A stretch of DNA of 53,462 nucleotides, taken from contig NZ_PGGV01000008.1 of NCBI RefSeq assembly GCF_002798405.1, positions 1-53,462 on the forward strand. The letters run 5' to 3'. The position numbers were made by a program, and so were the translations under genes. Positions 1 through 9,385 of the stretch are shown piece by piece. Position 1 is the first letter of the stretch, and every line of letters starts with the position of its first letter. The notes below the pieces were generated by a model that worked only from the letters and a program-made list of their open reading frames with translations, did not search any database and had not been told where the DNA came from. The DNA comes from Glycomyces xiaoerkulensis. GTDB taxonomy: Bacteria; Actinomycetota; Actinomycetes; Mycobacteriales; Micromonosporaceae.

Positions 1-5
1 GGCCG

Positions 6-29
6 CCCGCCGCGGGCAACCGCGGCGGG
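6..29. terminator. GC hairpin, likely end of an off-window gene
   Basis: A perfect 10-bp inverted repeat (positions 6-15 and 20-29) encloses a GCAA tetraloop. There is no T tract on either side. It sits at the window edge about 150 bases before the first gene, so it most likely terminates a transcript entering from the left. The bases from 30 to 184 hold no other feature I can support. Confidence 0.45.
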
Positions 30-184
30 GAGCAAGGCCGATACCGCCGAGCCCGAACCGGGAACACCCGGTCGGGCACCTCCCCATGCCCGCCCCAGGC
101 CGACCGCCGAACCGGAGTCCATAGAACGTATCCCCGCACACGGTCAGGGACACGAACAGCCTTCACGCCGTGAGAATATGGGCC

Positions 185-694
185 ATGCCCGACTCGATCC
201 ACGTACGGTTCTCCCGCAACTGCACCGCCGTGAACGTCGGCGCCATGGGGGCGATGAGCCTCCCGGCGCTCTTCATGGTCGCGACCTTTTCAAGGTCCTT
301 CCTCGTCCTGGTTCCCTGCGGCATCATCGCGATGATCGTTCTGACGGCGGTGCTGTACCGCGCAGGCGGCATCACATATGTGCGAGTGACGCCGCATCGG
401 GTGATCTACCGCTGGATGCTCGGATATATACCGATCAATCATCAATCCAAGGTGGACCTCTACTACGGCGATTCGATGGTCGTGACCGACGACGGCCTGT
501 TCATCTGGCGATCGGGAGGAGGCGGGTACGAACGGGTGAACCTCAACTGCACGCTGGCCGATCCCGACGACTGGGCGAGGCTGCGAGCCTGGGCCGCCTT
601 GATCTGGCCCCAACCTCCCAGAGCACAATGGCCCCGGGCGGACAAGACGATCAAGGCGCGGGTCGGCCTGGCACCCATTTGGGGTCCCCAGTAG
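185..694 (+). CDS. hypothetical membrane protein with PH-like soluble part
   Basis: About 169 residues. Two hydrophobic stretches near the N terminus (roughly residues 15-60) form a membrane hairpin. A beta-rich segment rich in V, Y and W follows, resembling the small bacterial PH-like domains found behind a two-helix anchor, and the C terminus is basic. That fold assignment is inference and I recognise no catalytic motif. I chose the ATG at 185; a GTG at 170 is in frame, and neither has a clear Shine-Dalgarno. An AT-rich GAATAT lies just upstream of the ATG, so a leaderless message is possible. The gene stands alone, convergent with the urea operon. Confidence 0.55.
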   Translation: MPDSIHVRFSRNCTAVNVGAMGAMSLPALFMVATFSRSFLVLVPCGIIAMIVLTAVLYRAGGITYVRVTPHRVIYRWMLGYIPINHQSKVDLYYGDSMVVTDDGLFIWRSGGGGYERVNLNCTLADPDDWARLRAWAALIWPQPPRAQWPRADKTIKARVGLAPIWGPQ

Positions 695-845
695 TACTGC
701 GGCCGGGCAGGTGGGCGTCGTCGACGCCTTTGAGCAGTGTGGAGACCTGATCGGTGACGTTCCGGAAGTCGATCGCGAGCCCGGTCGTGTTCTGTCCTCG
801 TCGGTAGGGTGCGTTCCCCAGTACCGACGAGATGCGGGCCGAGAT
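651..845 (-). pseudogene. possible coding remnant downstream of allophanate hydrolase
   Basis: Directly after the allophanate hydrolase stop, the same frame stays open for about 64 codons with a natural-looking composition (for example the peptide DFRNVTDQVSTLLKGVDDAH) and mostly G/C third bases. No ATG, GTG or TTG is usefully placed, and its end overlaps the convergent gene that ends at 694. It may be the tail of a decayed gene or chance. I cannot name a family. Confidence 0.2.
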
Positions 846-2504
846 TCATCGGTCGGGACGGATGTGGTTCCGCCAGCCACCGGAGCCGGTGATGTCGGCG
901 CCGGTCGGTTCGGTGGCGACGAAGCCGGTGGCCCGGGTGCCGTCGTCGAGTTCCACTTTGCCCAGGGTCATCGGCTCAGGCAAGTCGTGCAGGAACCGGC
1001 CCAGGGCCGTAGGGCTCAGCAGCCAGCGCTCCCCCGGGAGTCCGACGCCGTCACCGGTGTGCACCACCAGGGGTTTGGGCGGGGCGGTGTCGAGCTCGTA
1101 CATGCGGTAGGCCGGGGCGGTGCGAACCGGTCCGGCCGGGCGGGCGCCGAGGTCGGTGAGTTGGTGGTTCAGGGGCATCCCGCTCATGTGGGCGCCGAAG
1201 ACCACCAGTTCGGCGTCGGCCGGAGCCAGTAGCGGGGCCTCGCTCGCGGTCAGGCGGGCGGCCAGGTCGATCGCGACCTGGTCGGCGAAGGCCGGGACGA
1301 TCAGGCTCACGCCGAAGCCCTTGGCGCCGGCGGGGACGGCGACCGCGGCCATGTCGAGCAGGTTCACGAAGTTGGTGTAGACGCCCATGCGGGAGTTGAC
1401 GCCGATCGGGTCGGAGCCGACCTCGGCGATGGTGGGGTGGGCCGGGGCGGTCGGCAGGAGCAGGGCGTCGAAGCCGGTCAGCAGCGCGCGGGTCGCCACC
1501 CGGGCCTCGCGCAGCCGCTGCTGGTCGACGGCCAGGTCGGCGCCGGTGAACTTCTTGGCGCCCATGACGATTTCGGCGACGGTCGGGTCCACCTCGTCGG
1601 GCCAGGCGTCGATGTACTCGCCGAAGGCGGCGAACCGCTCGGACACCAGGGCGCCTTCGTACAGCAGGAGCGCGGCTTCGAGGAATGGGCGGATGTCGAT
1701 CTCGACGCACTCGACCCCCTCGGCCTCGAGCCCGGCGACGGCTTCGGCGAAGAGCGGCCGGAGGGCCTCGTCCACCGGGGCGAGGTCGCCCTCGCGCGGG
1801 ACGGCCACGCGCGGGTTCGGCGGGGCCGCGAGCGCCACGTCGGCCGGCCAGTCCCGTGAACCGGGGTCGGCTTCGGTCGGGCCGGTCATCACCCGCATCG
1901 CCTCGACCGCACCGGCCAGGTCGGGGGCGAAGACGGTCACGCAGTCGTAGGAGAAGCACGCCGGGACCACGCCGTCGGCCGGGACCAGGCCCAGGCTGGC
2001 CTTGATGCCGACGATCCCGTTGAGCGCGGCCGGGACCCGACCGGATCCGGCGGTGTCGGTGCCGAGCGCGAAATCGGTCACGCCCAGGGCGACCATCGCC
2101 GCCGAGCCCGAGGAGGAGCCGCCGGCGATCAGTTCGGGGTCGGCGGTCCCGCGCACGGCCCCGTACGGGCTGCGGGTGCCGACCAGGCCGGTCGCGAACT
2201 GGTCGAGGTTGGTCTTGCCCAGGCAGACGGCCCCGGCCTCGCGGAGGCGGGCGACGGCGGTGGCGTCCCGGTCGGGCCGGTAGGCGAAGGCCGGGCAGCC
2301 GGCGGTCGTCGGCAGGCCGGCGACGTCGATGTTGTCCTTGACGCAGTAGAGCCGCCCGGCCAGCGGCAGGTCCTCCCCCGCCGCCGCGACGCGCTCGGCC
2401 TCGGCCAGCACTTCGGCCTGGTCGCGCAGGGTGATCCAGGCTTCGGGCCGGTCGAGTTCGGCGATCCGGGCATAGGCGGCCCCGACCCGTTCGATGAGGT
2501 TCAC
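846..2504 (-). CDS. atzF: allophanate hydrolase
   Basis: About 552 residues. Hydrolyses allophanate to two ammonia and two CO2, the second step of the ATP-dependent, nickel-free urea pathway. The N-terminal amidase-signature domain shows the Ser-cisSer-Lys triad: Lys56 in CVKDNID, the cis-Ser in GGSSSGS (128-134) and the nucleophile Ser154 in DTAGSGR. The last ~115 residues form the separate C-terminal domain typical of bacterial AtzF, with the conserved patch GAHMSGMPLN. I chose the GTG at 2504, since the residues begin to look like the family there. It starts 29 bases after the urea carboxylase stop, last in the operon. In yeast the two activities are fused; here they are separate. Confidence 0.93.
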   Translation of the reverse strand: MNLIERVGAAYARIAELDRPEAWITLRDQAEVLAEAERVAAAGEDLPLAGRLYCVKDNIDVAGLPTTAGCPAFAYRPDRDATAVARLREAGAVCLGKTNLDQFATGLVGTRSPYGAVRGTADPELIAGGSSSGSAAMVALGVTDFALGTDTAGSGRVPAALNGIVGIKASLGLVPADGVVPACFSYDCVTVFAPDLAGAVEAMRVMTGPTEADPGSRDWPADVALAAPPNPRVAVPREGDLAPVDEALRPLFAEAVAGLEAEGVECVEIDIRPFLEAALLLYEGALVSERFAAFGEYIDAWPDEVDPTVAEIVMGAKKFTGADLAVDQQRLREARVATRALLTGFDALLLPTAPAHPTIAEVGSDPIGVNSRMGVYTNFVNLLDMAAVAVPAGAKGFGVSLIVPAFADQVAIDLAARLTASEAPLLAPADAELVVFGAHMSGMPLNHQLTDLGARPAGPVRTAPAYRMYELDTAPPKPLVVHTGDGVGLPGERWLLSPTALGRFLHDLPEPMTLGKVELDDGTRATGFVATEPTGADITGSGGWRNHIRPDR

Positions 2505-2533
2505 GTGGTCCCCTGTCTCCTTCAGTTCCAACG

Positions 2534-5500
2534 CTATTGGGCGATCACGAGCAGCGGGGTCCCCGGGCCCGCCTGGTCTCCGGGTTCGGCAAGGACCCGG
2601 GTGACCGTCCCCGAAGCCGGGGCCGGGACCGGCATCTCCAGTTTCATCGCCTCCAGCACGACCACCGGCTGGCCGGCTTCGACCCGGTCGCCTTCGTCGA
2701 CGCCGACGCGCCACACGCTCGCGGCCATCGGGGCCTCCACCAGGGCCTCGCCTTCGGCGAGCGCCACCTCGGCCGTGGCGGGGGCCGGTTCGGCCAGGTC
2801 GCGGTCGAACTCGCCGGCCTCGGCCCACCGCTGCCGTTCAGCCTCGAAGGCCGCGGACTGGCGTTCGCCGAAGGCGGCGATCGAGTCGGCGTTGTCCGAC
2901 AGCAGGCGCCGGTAGTCGGCGTAGGCGAACTCGCCGTCGCGGATGTCGACCTCGCGGCGGCCGGCGGCCAGTTCCCGGCGGATCTCGGCCAGTTCGTCCT
3001 CGCTGACGCGGTCGAACACCACCCGGTCGAAGAACCGCAGCAGCCACGGCAGGCCGTCCTTGAACGAGGCCAGGTCGCGCAGGCCGGCCCAGATGGGGGC
3101 GGTGCGGCCGACGAGCTGGTAGCCGCCGGGCGAGTCCATGCCGTAGATGCACATGTAGGAGCCGCCGATGCCGACAGTGCCTTCGGCGGTCCAGGTGCGG
3201 GCGGGGTTGTACTTGGTGGTGACCAGCCGGTGCCTGGGGTCGATCGGGAGCGCGGCGGGGGCGCCGAGGTAGACGTCGCCCAAGCCGAGGACGAGCCACT
3301 CGGCGTCGGTGGTGATGCGGGCGACGTCGGCGACCGAGTCCAGGCCGTTGATGCGGCGGATGAACTCGATGTTGGACGGGTTGTAGAGCGCGTCGTCGCG
3401 GATGTTGGTCGTATAGCGGGCGATCGCCTCGTCGACCACGGAGTCGTTCCAGGAGATCGGCATCCGCACCTCCCGGGAGGGCACGACCATGTCGTCGACG
3501 GCCGGCAGGTCGGCCTCGAGTTCGAGCAGCAGGCCGGTGAGGGTCCGGATCGGCAGGCGGTCGGGGTCGACGTGGAGGTGGAGGGATCGCACTCCGGGAG
3601 TGGTGTCGACGATGCCGGCGGGGGCGGCCTCGGCGAGGGCGTTCATCAGTGCGCCGACACGCATCCGCAGGCCCAGGTCGAGGTGCATGGGTCCGTATTC
3701 GAGGAGGATCGCGTCGTCGCCGGCGCGCCGGTAGGCGACGGCGGGCCGGTTCCCGTCGCCGTCGATGCGGGCCAGGGTGGCGTCGTCGTCGGCCGCGCCG
3801 GTCAGCAGGGCCGGGGCCGAGACCGGTGCGGCTCGCAGCCGGTCGGCCTCGGCCTCGCCGACCGGCAGGAACCCGACGGTGTCGCCGGGGCGCAGTTGGC
3901 CGAGCTTCCACCGGTCGGAGGTGGTGACGGTGAACGGGCAGGCGAAGCCGCCCAGGCTCGGCCCGTCGGGCCCCAGCAGCGCCGGGGTGTCGCCGGTGAA
4001 GTTGACCGTGCCGACCGAGTAGGGGTTGTCGTGCAGGTTGGACGGGTGCAGGCCCGCTTCGCCGCCGTCGGTGCGGGCCCATTGGGGACGGGGCCCGTCG
4101 AGGCGGACACCTGACCGGCCGGCGTGGACCTGGACCGTCCACGTCGCCCGGTACAGCTCTTCCATGTCCTCGCGGGTGAAGTAGTGCGGGGCCGGCTGGG
4201 GTCCGGGGGTGACCGCGAGGGTCCATTCGTGGGCGAATTCGGGCCGGTCGGCCTCCGGCACCGCGGCGGCGGGGGTGCCGGTGGCCGGGCCGGGGATCAG
4301 GCGGTCGCCCGGGCGCAACCGGTCGCCGGTGTAGCCGCCGATGCGGCCGGGCGGGAAGGTCGAGGCCGAGCCCAGGAAGGTCGGAACGTCCAGGCCGCCG
4401 TCGAACAGCAGGTAGGTGCGGGCGCCGGCCTCGGATATGGACCCGATCGCCAGTTCGGCACCGGCCGGTACCGCCACCGGCGTCCACTGGTCGACCGCCG
4501 CCCCGTCGACGGTGACCGGGGCGGGGGCGCCGGTGATGCAGACGGTCGCGGCGGTGCCGAACCTCAGGGTCGGGCCGGCGATGGTGCATTCGAGGCCGGG
4601 GGCGCCCTCGTCGTTGCCGAGCGCGCGGTTGCCGAGTCGGAAGGAGTAGTCGTCCATGGGGCCCGAGGGCGGCACGCCCACCTGCCAGTAGCCGACCCGG
4701 CCGGGCCAGTCCTGGACGGTCGTCAGGACGCCCGGGGCGATCACGTCGATGCGCGGCGAGGCGTCCGCGATGCCGGCGACGGTGCCGGTGGTGTGTTCGA
4801 CCGCGGCCACGCTCGGGTCGACGGCGGCGGCGCGGAGCTGCCCGAGGTTGGTGTGGACGCCTTCGATCCTGGTGTCGGCCAGCGCCTCCGACAGCGCGGC
4901 CCAGGCTTCGGCGCGGTCGGCTCCGGTGGTGACGACCTTGGCGAGCATGGGGTCGTAGGCGGCCGGGACGTCGATGCCGCGTTCGATCCAGGTGTCGACG
5001 CGCGCGGACTCCGGCAGGTCGGCGCAGGTCAGCAGCCCCGAGCTCGGCAGGTGGTCGCGGGCGGGGTCTTCGGCGTAGACGCGCGCCTCGACCGCGCAGC
5101 CGCCGGGGGGCGGGCCGGTGTCGGGGACGCGGTCGAGGAAGGCGGTGTCGCCTGCGGCGGCGCGGATCATCCACTCCACCAGGTCGATTCCCAGCACCTG
5201 CTCGGTGACCGGGTGCTCGACCTGGAGGCGGGTGTTGCATTCGAGGAAGGCCGCTTCGTCGCGGTCGGCGTCGTAGATGAACTCGACGGTGCCGGCCGAG
5301 CGGTAGTCGGCTCCGGCCGCCAGCGCGCGGGCCGAGGCGTGCAGGTGGTCACGCACGCGGTCGGGCAGTCCGGGGGCGGGGGCTTCCTCGATGACCTTCT
5401 GGTGGCGCCGCTGGAGGGTGCAGTCGCGGTCGGACAGGCTCACGACCCGTCCGGCGCCGTCGCCGAAGACCTGGACTTCGACGTGGCGGGCGCGGCGGAC

Positions 5501-6103
5501 GTATCTTTCGAGGAAGACCGCGTCGTCGCCGAAGTTGTCGGCGGCCAGGCGCTTGACCGAGGCGAAGACGTCGGCCAGTTCGGCGGGGCCGTCGGCGGTG
5601 CGCATGCCGATGCCGCCGCCTCCGGCCGAGGCCTTGACGATGACGGGGTAGCCGATCCGCTCGGCGGCCGCCAGTGCCTGGTCGGTGTCGGCGAGCGCGG
5701 CGGTGCCGGCCGCGAGCGGGACCCCGGCGCGTTCGGCTTCGGCGCGGGCGGTGACCTTGTCGCCGAACAGTTCGAGCTGCGCGGGGGTAGGGCCGATGAA
5801 CACGAGTCCGGCTTCGGCGACGCGGCGGGCGAATTCGGCGTTCTCGGAGAGGAACCCGTAGCCGGGGTGGACGGCGTCGGCGCCGGTGTCCTTGGCGGCC
5901 GCCAGGATCGCGTCGATGTCGAGGTAGGACTCGGCGGGGGCGGCCGGTCCGACGCACACGGCCCGGTCGGCCTCGCGGACGTGCAGGGAGGCGGCGTCGG
6001 CCTCGGAGTAGACGGCGACGGTCTCGATGCCGAGGCGGTGGGCGGTGCCGGTGATGCGGCGGGAGATCTCGCCGCGGTTGGCGATGAGGATGCGGTCGAA
6101 CAC
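2534..6103 (-). CDS. uca: urea carboxylase, biotin-dependent
   Basis: 1189 residues, full length for bacterial urea carboxylase. It carboxylates urea to allophanate using ATP and bicarbonate. Domains in order: biotin carboxylase (about 1-445, Gly-rich ATP loop KASAGGGGIGM near 156-166), a KipA/AHS2-like carboxyltransferase half (about 455-780), a KipI/AHS1-like half (about 789-1010) and a C-terminal biotin carrier domain with biotinyl Lys1154 in EAMKLEM. The GTG start has AGGAG six bases upstream. Some bacterial members of this family are really guanidine carboxylases. The absence here of carboxyguanidine deiminase genes, and the presence of urt genes and allophanate hydrolase, favour urea, but sequence position alone does not settle it. 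Confidence 0.94.
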   Translation of the reverse strand: MFDRILIANRGEISRRITGTAHRLGIETVAVYSEADAASLHVREADRAVCVGPAAPAESYLDIDAILAAAKDTGADAVHPGYGFLSENAEFARRVAEAGLVFIGPTPAQLELFGDKVTARAEAERAGVPLAAGTAALADTDQALAAAERIGYPVIVKASAGGGGIGMRTADGPAELADVFASVKRLAADNFGDDAVFLERYVRRARHVEVQVFGDGAGRVVSLSDRDCTLQRRHQKVIEEAPAPGLPDRVRDHLHASARALAAGADYRSAGTVEFIYDADRDEAAFLECNTRLQVEHPVTEQVLGIDLVEWMIRAAAGDTAFLDRVPDTGPPPGGCAVEARVYAEDPARDHLPSSGLLTCADLPESARVDTWIERGIDVPAAYDPMLAKVVTTGADRAEAWAALSEALADTRIEGVHTNLGQLRAAAVDPSVAAVEHTTGTVAGIADASPRIDVIAPGVLTTVQDWPGRVGYWQVGVPPSGPMDDYSFRLGNRALGNDEGAPGLECTIAGPTLRFGTAATVCITGAPAPVTVDGAAVDQWTPVAVPAGAELAIGSISEAGARTYLLFDGGLDVPTFLGSASTFPPGRIGGYTGDRLRPGDRLIPGPATGTPAAAVPEADRPEFAHEWTLAVTPGPQPAPHYFTREDMEELYRATWTVQVHAGRSGVRLDGPRPQWARTDGGEAGLHPSNLHDNPYSVGTVNFTGDTPALLGPDGPSLGGFACPFTVTTSDRWKLGQLRPGDTVGFLPVGEAEADRLRAAPVSAPALLTGAADDDATLARIDGDGNRPAVAYRRAGDDAILLEYGPMHLDLGLRMRVGALMNALAEAAPAGIVDTTPGVRSLHLHVDPDRLPIRTLTGLLLELEADLPAVDDMVVPSREVRMPISWNDSVVDEAIARYTTNIRDDALYNPSNIEFIRRINGLDSVADVARITTDAEWLVLGLGDVYLGAPAALPIDPRHRLVTTKYNPARTWTAEGTVGIGGSYMCIYGMDSPGGYQLVGRTAPIWAGLRDLASFKDGLPWLLRFFDRVVFDRVSEDELAEIRRELAAGRREVDIRDGEFAYADYRRLLSDNADSIAAFGERQSAAFEAERQRWAEAGEFDRDLAEPAPATAEVALAEGEALVEAPMAASVWRVGVDEGDRVEAGQPVVVLEAMKLEMPVPAPASGTVTRVLAEPGDQAGPGTPLLVIAQ

Positions 6104-6128
6104 TGAGGGCTCCTACTCGCTGCGGTGG

Positions 6129-6842
6129 TCAGGGCCGGACGGCGTTGGCGAAGGGCGCCCATGACAGCGCGGCCTCGGCGCGGGTGACCACGATGGACCG
6201 GGAGGTTTCGATGTGCCGGGTGAGGATCTTGGTCGCCTCCTCGTAGCGGCCGTCGAGGGCGCCTTCGGCGATGCCGATGTGCTCGGCGATGGTGGTGGCC
6301 ATGCGCTCGTCGGTGAAGTAGTCGAACATGCGGGCGGGCCGGATGCGGTTGTTGACGGCCTCGAGCGCCTCGGCCAGTTCCCGGTTGCCGGAGGCGGCCA
6401 GGAGGGTGAGGTGGTAGTGCTCGTCGGCGTCGACGAAACCGGCGTCGGGTCGCGGCGGGGTCCGGCGGAGGGCGTACCAGCGGTCGAGTTCGGGTCCGAG
6501 CAGGTCGGGGTCGTGGGCGGTGCCGGGGTCGGCGGCGGCGCGGGCCAGGCCGCGCAGTTCCAGGGTGAGGCGGACCTCGTAGAGGTCGTTGAGCTGGTCG
6601 ATGCGGGGCCGGTAGGGGTAGAGGCCGTCGGCTTCGCGGGCGACCAGGCCGTCGGCGGTCAGCCGGCTGAGGGCCTCGCGCACGGGGGTGCGGGAGATGC
6701 CGTAGTTGCCGGCCAGGCGTTCCTCGCCGAGGCGGCGGCCCGGTTCGTAGCGGCCCGCCATGAGGTCGGCGCGCAGGGCGATGTAGACGCGCGCCGCCAG
6801 CGGGTCATTGGTCTCCGGTAGGGAGGAGAATCCGTGTGTCAT
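6129..6842 (-). CDS. GntR-family regulator, FCD (FadR) subfamily
   Basis: About 237 residues. The N-terminal winged helix-turn-helix (about 18-75) contains the typical RLAGNYGISRTPVREALSRL segment; the rest is an all-helical FCD ligand domain with His residues suited to a metal or carboxylate site (DEHYHL, AEHIGI). Its ATG overlaps the urtE TGA as ATGA, so it is translationally coupled to the transporter and lies 25 bases ahead of the carboxylase gene. Placement inside the operon points to a local, probably autogenous, regulator of urea use. The ligand could be urea, allophanate or a nitrogen intermediate (inference). A candidate operator lies upstream of urtA. Confidence 0.88.
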   Translation of the reverse strand: MTHGFSSLPETNDPLAARVYIALRADLMAGRYEPGRRLGEERLAGNYGISRTPVREALSRLTADGLVAREADGLYPYRPRIDQLNDLYEVRLTLELRGLARAAADPGTAHDPDLLGPELDRWYALRRTPPRPDAGFVDADEHYHLTLLAASGNRELAEALEAVNNRIRPARMFDYFTDERMATTIAEHIGIAEGALDGRYEEATKILTRHIETSRSIVVTRAEAALSWAPFANAVRP

Positions 6843-7531
6843 ATGGCCATCGCCTCTCTGACTCGGGTGTCGGCGTCGGAGCCGGTCTCGCCTTCGGAGG
6901 CGACGCGGCCGGACCGGAGCACGTAGTAGCGGTGCGCCGCTTGCATGGCGAATCCGAGGTGCTGTTCGACCAGGAGCACCGACAGGCCCCCGGCGGCGGC
7001 CAGGTCGACGATGGTCGATTCGATCTCGGCGACGACGGTGGGCTGGATGCCTTCGGTGGGTTCGTCGAGGATCAGCAGCCGCGGTTGGCCGATCAGGGCG
7101 CGGGCGATGGCCAGTTGCTGGCGCTGGCCGCCGGACAGCAGCCCGGCCTGGCGGCCGAGGAGTCCGCGCAGGGCGGGGAACCGGTCGAGCTGCTCGTCGA
7201 CGAGGGTCTTGCCGCGGCGGCGGCCGTCGGCGACCAGGCGGAGGTTCTCGGCGGTGGTGAGGTGGGCGAAACACTGCTGGCCCTGGGGTACGTAGGCCAT
7301 GCCGGCCTTGACGCGCTTGTTGGTGGGTCTGCCGGTGACGTCGCGGCCGTCGAGTTCGACGGTGCCGGCCATGGCCGGCAGGAGTCCGGCGACGGCGCGC
7401 AGGAGGGTGGTCTTGCCGGCGCCGTTGTGTCCCATGACGGAGACCACTTCGTCGGCGCCGACCTCGAGGTCGATGCCGTGGACGACCGCGGAGCGGCCGT
7501 ATCCGCAGGTGAGGTTATGCAGCCGCAGCAT
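6839..7531 (-). CDS. urtE: urea ABC transporter ATP-binding protein UrtE
   Basis: 230 residues, LivF-like. Walker A is GHNGAGKT (34-41), signature LSGGQRQQLA, and Walker B is followed by the EPTEGIQP sequence typical of UrtE/LivF proteins. It pairs with UrtD to power the UrtBC permease. The gene starts 17 bases inside the end of urtD and its own stop overlaps the start of the GntR gene by 4 bases, so translation is tightly chained. Confidence 0.92.
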   Translation of the reverse strand: MLRLHNLTCGYGRSAVVHGIDLEVGADEVVSVMGHNGAGKTTLLRAVAGLLPAMAGTVELDGRDVTGRPTNKRVKAGMAYVPQGQQCFAHLTTAENLRLVADGRRRGKTLVDEQLDRFPALRGLLGRQAGLLSGGQRQQLAIARALIGQPRLLILDEPTEGIQPTVVAEIESTIVDLAAAGGLSVLLVEQHLGFAMQAAHRYYVLRSGRVASEGETGSDADTRVREAMAI

Positions 7532-8306
7532 CGGCGGTCTCCTGGTGGTCGCTGGTGCCGAGGTAGACCTCCTGGACGCGGGGGTCGGCCGAGACCTCGT
7601 CGACGCCGCCGGCGGCGAGGACGGCGCCGCCGTGGAGGACGGTGACGCGGGAGGCGTTGGCGCGCATGAAGTCCATGTCGTGCTCGACGACGGCGACGGC
7701 GCGTTCGGCGGCGATGTCGTGGAGGAGGCGGCCGGTGGTCTCGCGTTCGTCGTGGCCCATGCCGGCGATGGGTTCGTCGAGCAGGAGGACGTCGGCGTCG
7801 CCGACCAGGAGCATCCCGATCTCGAGCCACTGCTTCCGGCCGTGGGCGAGGACGCCGGCGAGGGTGTCGGCGGCGTCGTCGAGGCCGATGCGTTTCATGG
7901 TGTCGGTGACCGTCTCCGGGAGGGTCTTGCGGCGGCGCAGGAGGGTCAGCGGGCCGCGGGAGGCGCCGGCGGCGATGTCGAGGTTCTGGGCGACGGTGAG
8001 GTTCTCGAAGACCGTGGCGGTCTGGAAGGTGCGGCCGACGCCTTTGCGGGCGATGCGGTGGACCTTCTTGCCGCGCAGTTCTTCGCCGTCCTTGGTGATC
8101 GAGCCGGTGTACCGGGCCAGCCCGGTGACGGCGTCGACGAGGGTGGTCTTGCCGGCGCCGTTGGGTCCGATGAGGAAGTGGACCTCGCCGCGGCGCAGCT
8201 CCAGGTCGACCCCGGCGACGGCCTTGAAGCCGTCGAAGTCGACTTCGACGTTGCGGCACACCAGCACCGGGTCGGGTGCGGGCCGGGAGAGCGCGGTGTC
8301 GTTCAT
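7515..8306 (-). CDS. urtD: urea ABC transporter ATP-binding protein UrtD
   Basis: About 263 residues, LivG-like ATPase. Walker A GPNGAGKT lies at 47-54 and Walker B is in DVLLLDEPIAGMG. The Q-loop segment GVGRTFQTATVFENLT is typical of branched-chain amino acid/urea type ATPases. In place of the usual LSGGQ signature is LAHGRKQWLEI, the variant seen in UrtD proteins. I chose the ATG at 8306, whose ATGA overlaps the urtC stop; a longer frame upstream lies inside urtC and reads as shadow sequence. Confidence 0.92.
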   Translation of the reverse strand: MNDTALSRPAPDPVLVCRNVEVDFDGFKAVAGVDLELRRGEVHFLIGPNGAGKTTLVDAVTGLARYTGSITKDGEELRGKKVHRIARKGVGRTFQTATVFENLTVAQNLDIAAGASRGPLTLLRRRKTLPETVTDTMKRIGLDDAADTLAGVLAHGRKQWLEIGMLLVGDADVLLLDEPIAGMGHDERETTGRLLHDIAAERAVAVVEHDMDFMRANASRVTVLHGGAVLAAGGVDEVSADPRVQEVYLGTSDHQETADAAAA

Positions 8307-9385
8307 GCGGTCGCCTCCAGGGTTCGGGCTTGGTTCTTGGCGCGGACGCGCCCGGCCAGCTTGGGGATCGAGGCGATCCCGCCCGGCAGGAGCGCGATGA
8401 CGAGGACGAACAGCAGCCCCTGGGCGTAGGTCCACGCCGAGGGGAACTGCTCGGACAGGGTGGTCTGGGCCCAGGCGACGGCGAGCGCGCCGACCACGGG
8501 GCCCAGGAGGGTGGCGCGGCCGCCGATGGCGACGCCGAGGAGGAACATGATCGAGGGGATGATGCCGATGCTGGCCGGGGAGATGATGCCGACCACCGGC
8601 ACGAACAGGGCGCCGGCGACCGAGGCGAACAGGGCGGCGACGGCGTAGGCGACCACTTTGACGTTGGCGGCGTCGTAGCCGAGGAATCTCACGCGCGCTT
8701 CGGCGTCGCGGACGGCCACAAGCAGTTCGCCGTAGCGCGAGCGCCGCAGTTGCAGGGCGAGGGCGACGACGGCCAGCAGGACCGCGGCGGTGATGAAGTA
8801 CAGCATCCGCTGGTTGACCGGGTCGTTGAGGGTGAAGCCGAAGAAGTAGCGGAAGTAGCTCAGGCCGTTGAATCCGCCCAGGGTCTGCTGGCCGATCAGC
8901 AGGATCGCGAAGGCGCCGGCGAGCGCCTGGGAGAGGATCGCGAAGTAGGCGCCCTTGACGCGGCGTTTGAACACCGCCAGGCCGAGCGCGGCGGCCAGGC
9001 CGGTCGGGAGCAGTAGGACGGCGGCGATGGTGAAGGCCGGGGAGGCGAACGGGACCCAGTAGGCGGGCAGTTCGCGGATGCCGGCCAGTTCCATGAAGTC
9101 GGGGACGGCGCCGGGGCCGGACCGGAATTCGGCGTCGGCCATCTTCAGGTGCATGGCCATCAGGTAGGCGCCCATGCCGAAGAACACGCCTTGGCCGAGG
9201 GTGAGCATGCCGCCCCGGCCCCAGGCCAGACCGATGCCGACCGCGACGATGGCGTAGCAGATGAACTGGGCGAACAGGCCGAGCCGGAATCCGGACAGGA
9301 CCAGCGGGGCGAGGCCGAACAGGACGGCCGCGCCGGCGGCGAAGCCGCTCAGGGTGCCGAGTCTCGATTGGGCGAAGTTCCTCAT
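8303..9385 (-). CDS. urtC: urea ABC transporter permease UrtC
   Basis: About 360 residues, LivM-like inner-membrane permease with about eight to ten hydrophobic segments. The GRGGMLTLGQGVFFGMGAY region near residues 57-75 is the family hallmark, and the cytoplasmic loop LRRSRYGELLVAVRDAEARV is the ATPase contact segment. It forms a heterodimer with UrtB. The ATG at 9385 overlaps the urtB TGA as ATGA; no terminator separates them. Confidence 0.92.
   Translation of the reverse strand: MRNFAQSRLGTLSGFAAGAAVLFGLAPLVLSGFRLGLFAQFICYAIVAVGIGLAWGRGGMLTLGQGVFFGMGAYLMAMHLKMADAEFRSGPGAVPDFMELAGIRELPAYWVPFASPAFTIAAVLLLPTGLAAALGLAVFKRRVKGAYFAILSQALAGAFAILLIGQQTLGGFNGLSYFRYFFGFTLNDPVNQRMLYFITAAVLLAVVALALQLRRSRYGELLVAVRDAEARVRFLGYDAANVKVVAYAVAALFASVAGALFVPVVGIISPASIGIIPSIMFLLGVAIGGRATLLGPVVGALAVAWAQTTLSEQFPSAWTYAQGLLFVLVIALLPGGIASIPKLAGRVRAKNQARTLEATA

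Noticed and set aside
4124..6106. Long plus-strand open frame opposite urea carboxylase
   Set aside because: Gly/Val/Asp-rich shadow produced by codon bias on the opposite strand; the minus-strand protein has full domain structure.
8307..8435. N-terminal extension of urtD
   Set aside because: The extra residues are encoded inside urtC and are Arg/Pro-rich; the ATG at 8306 with its ATGA overlap is a natural start.
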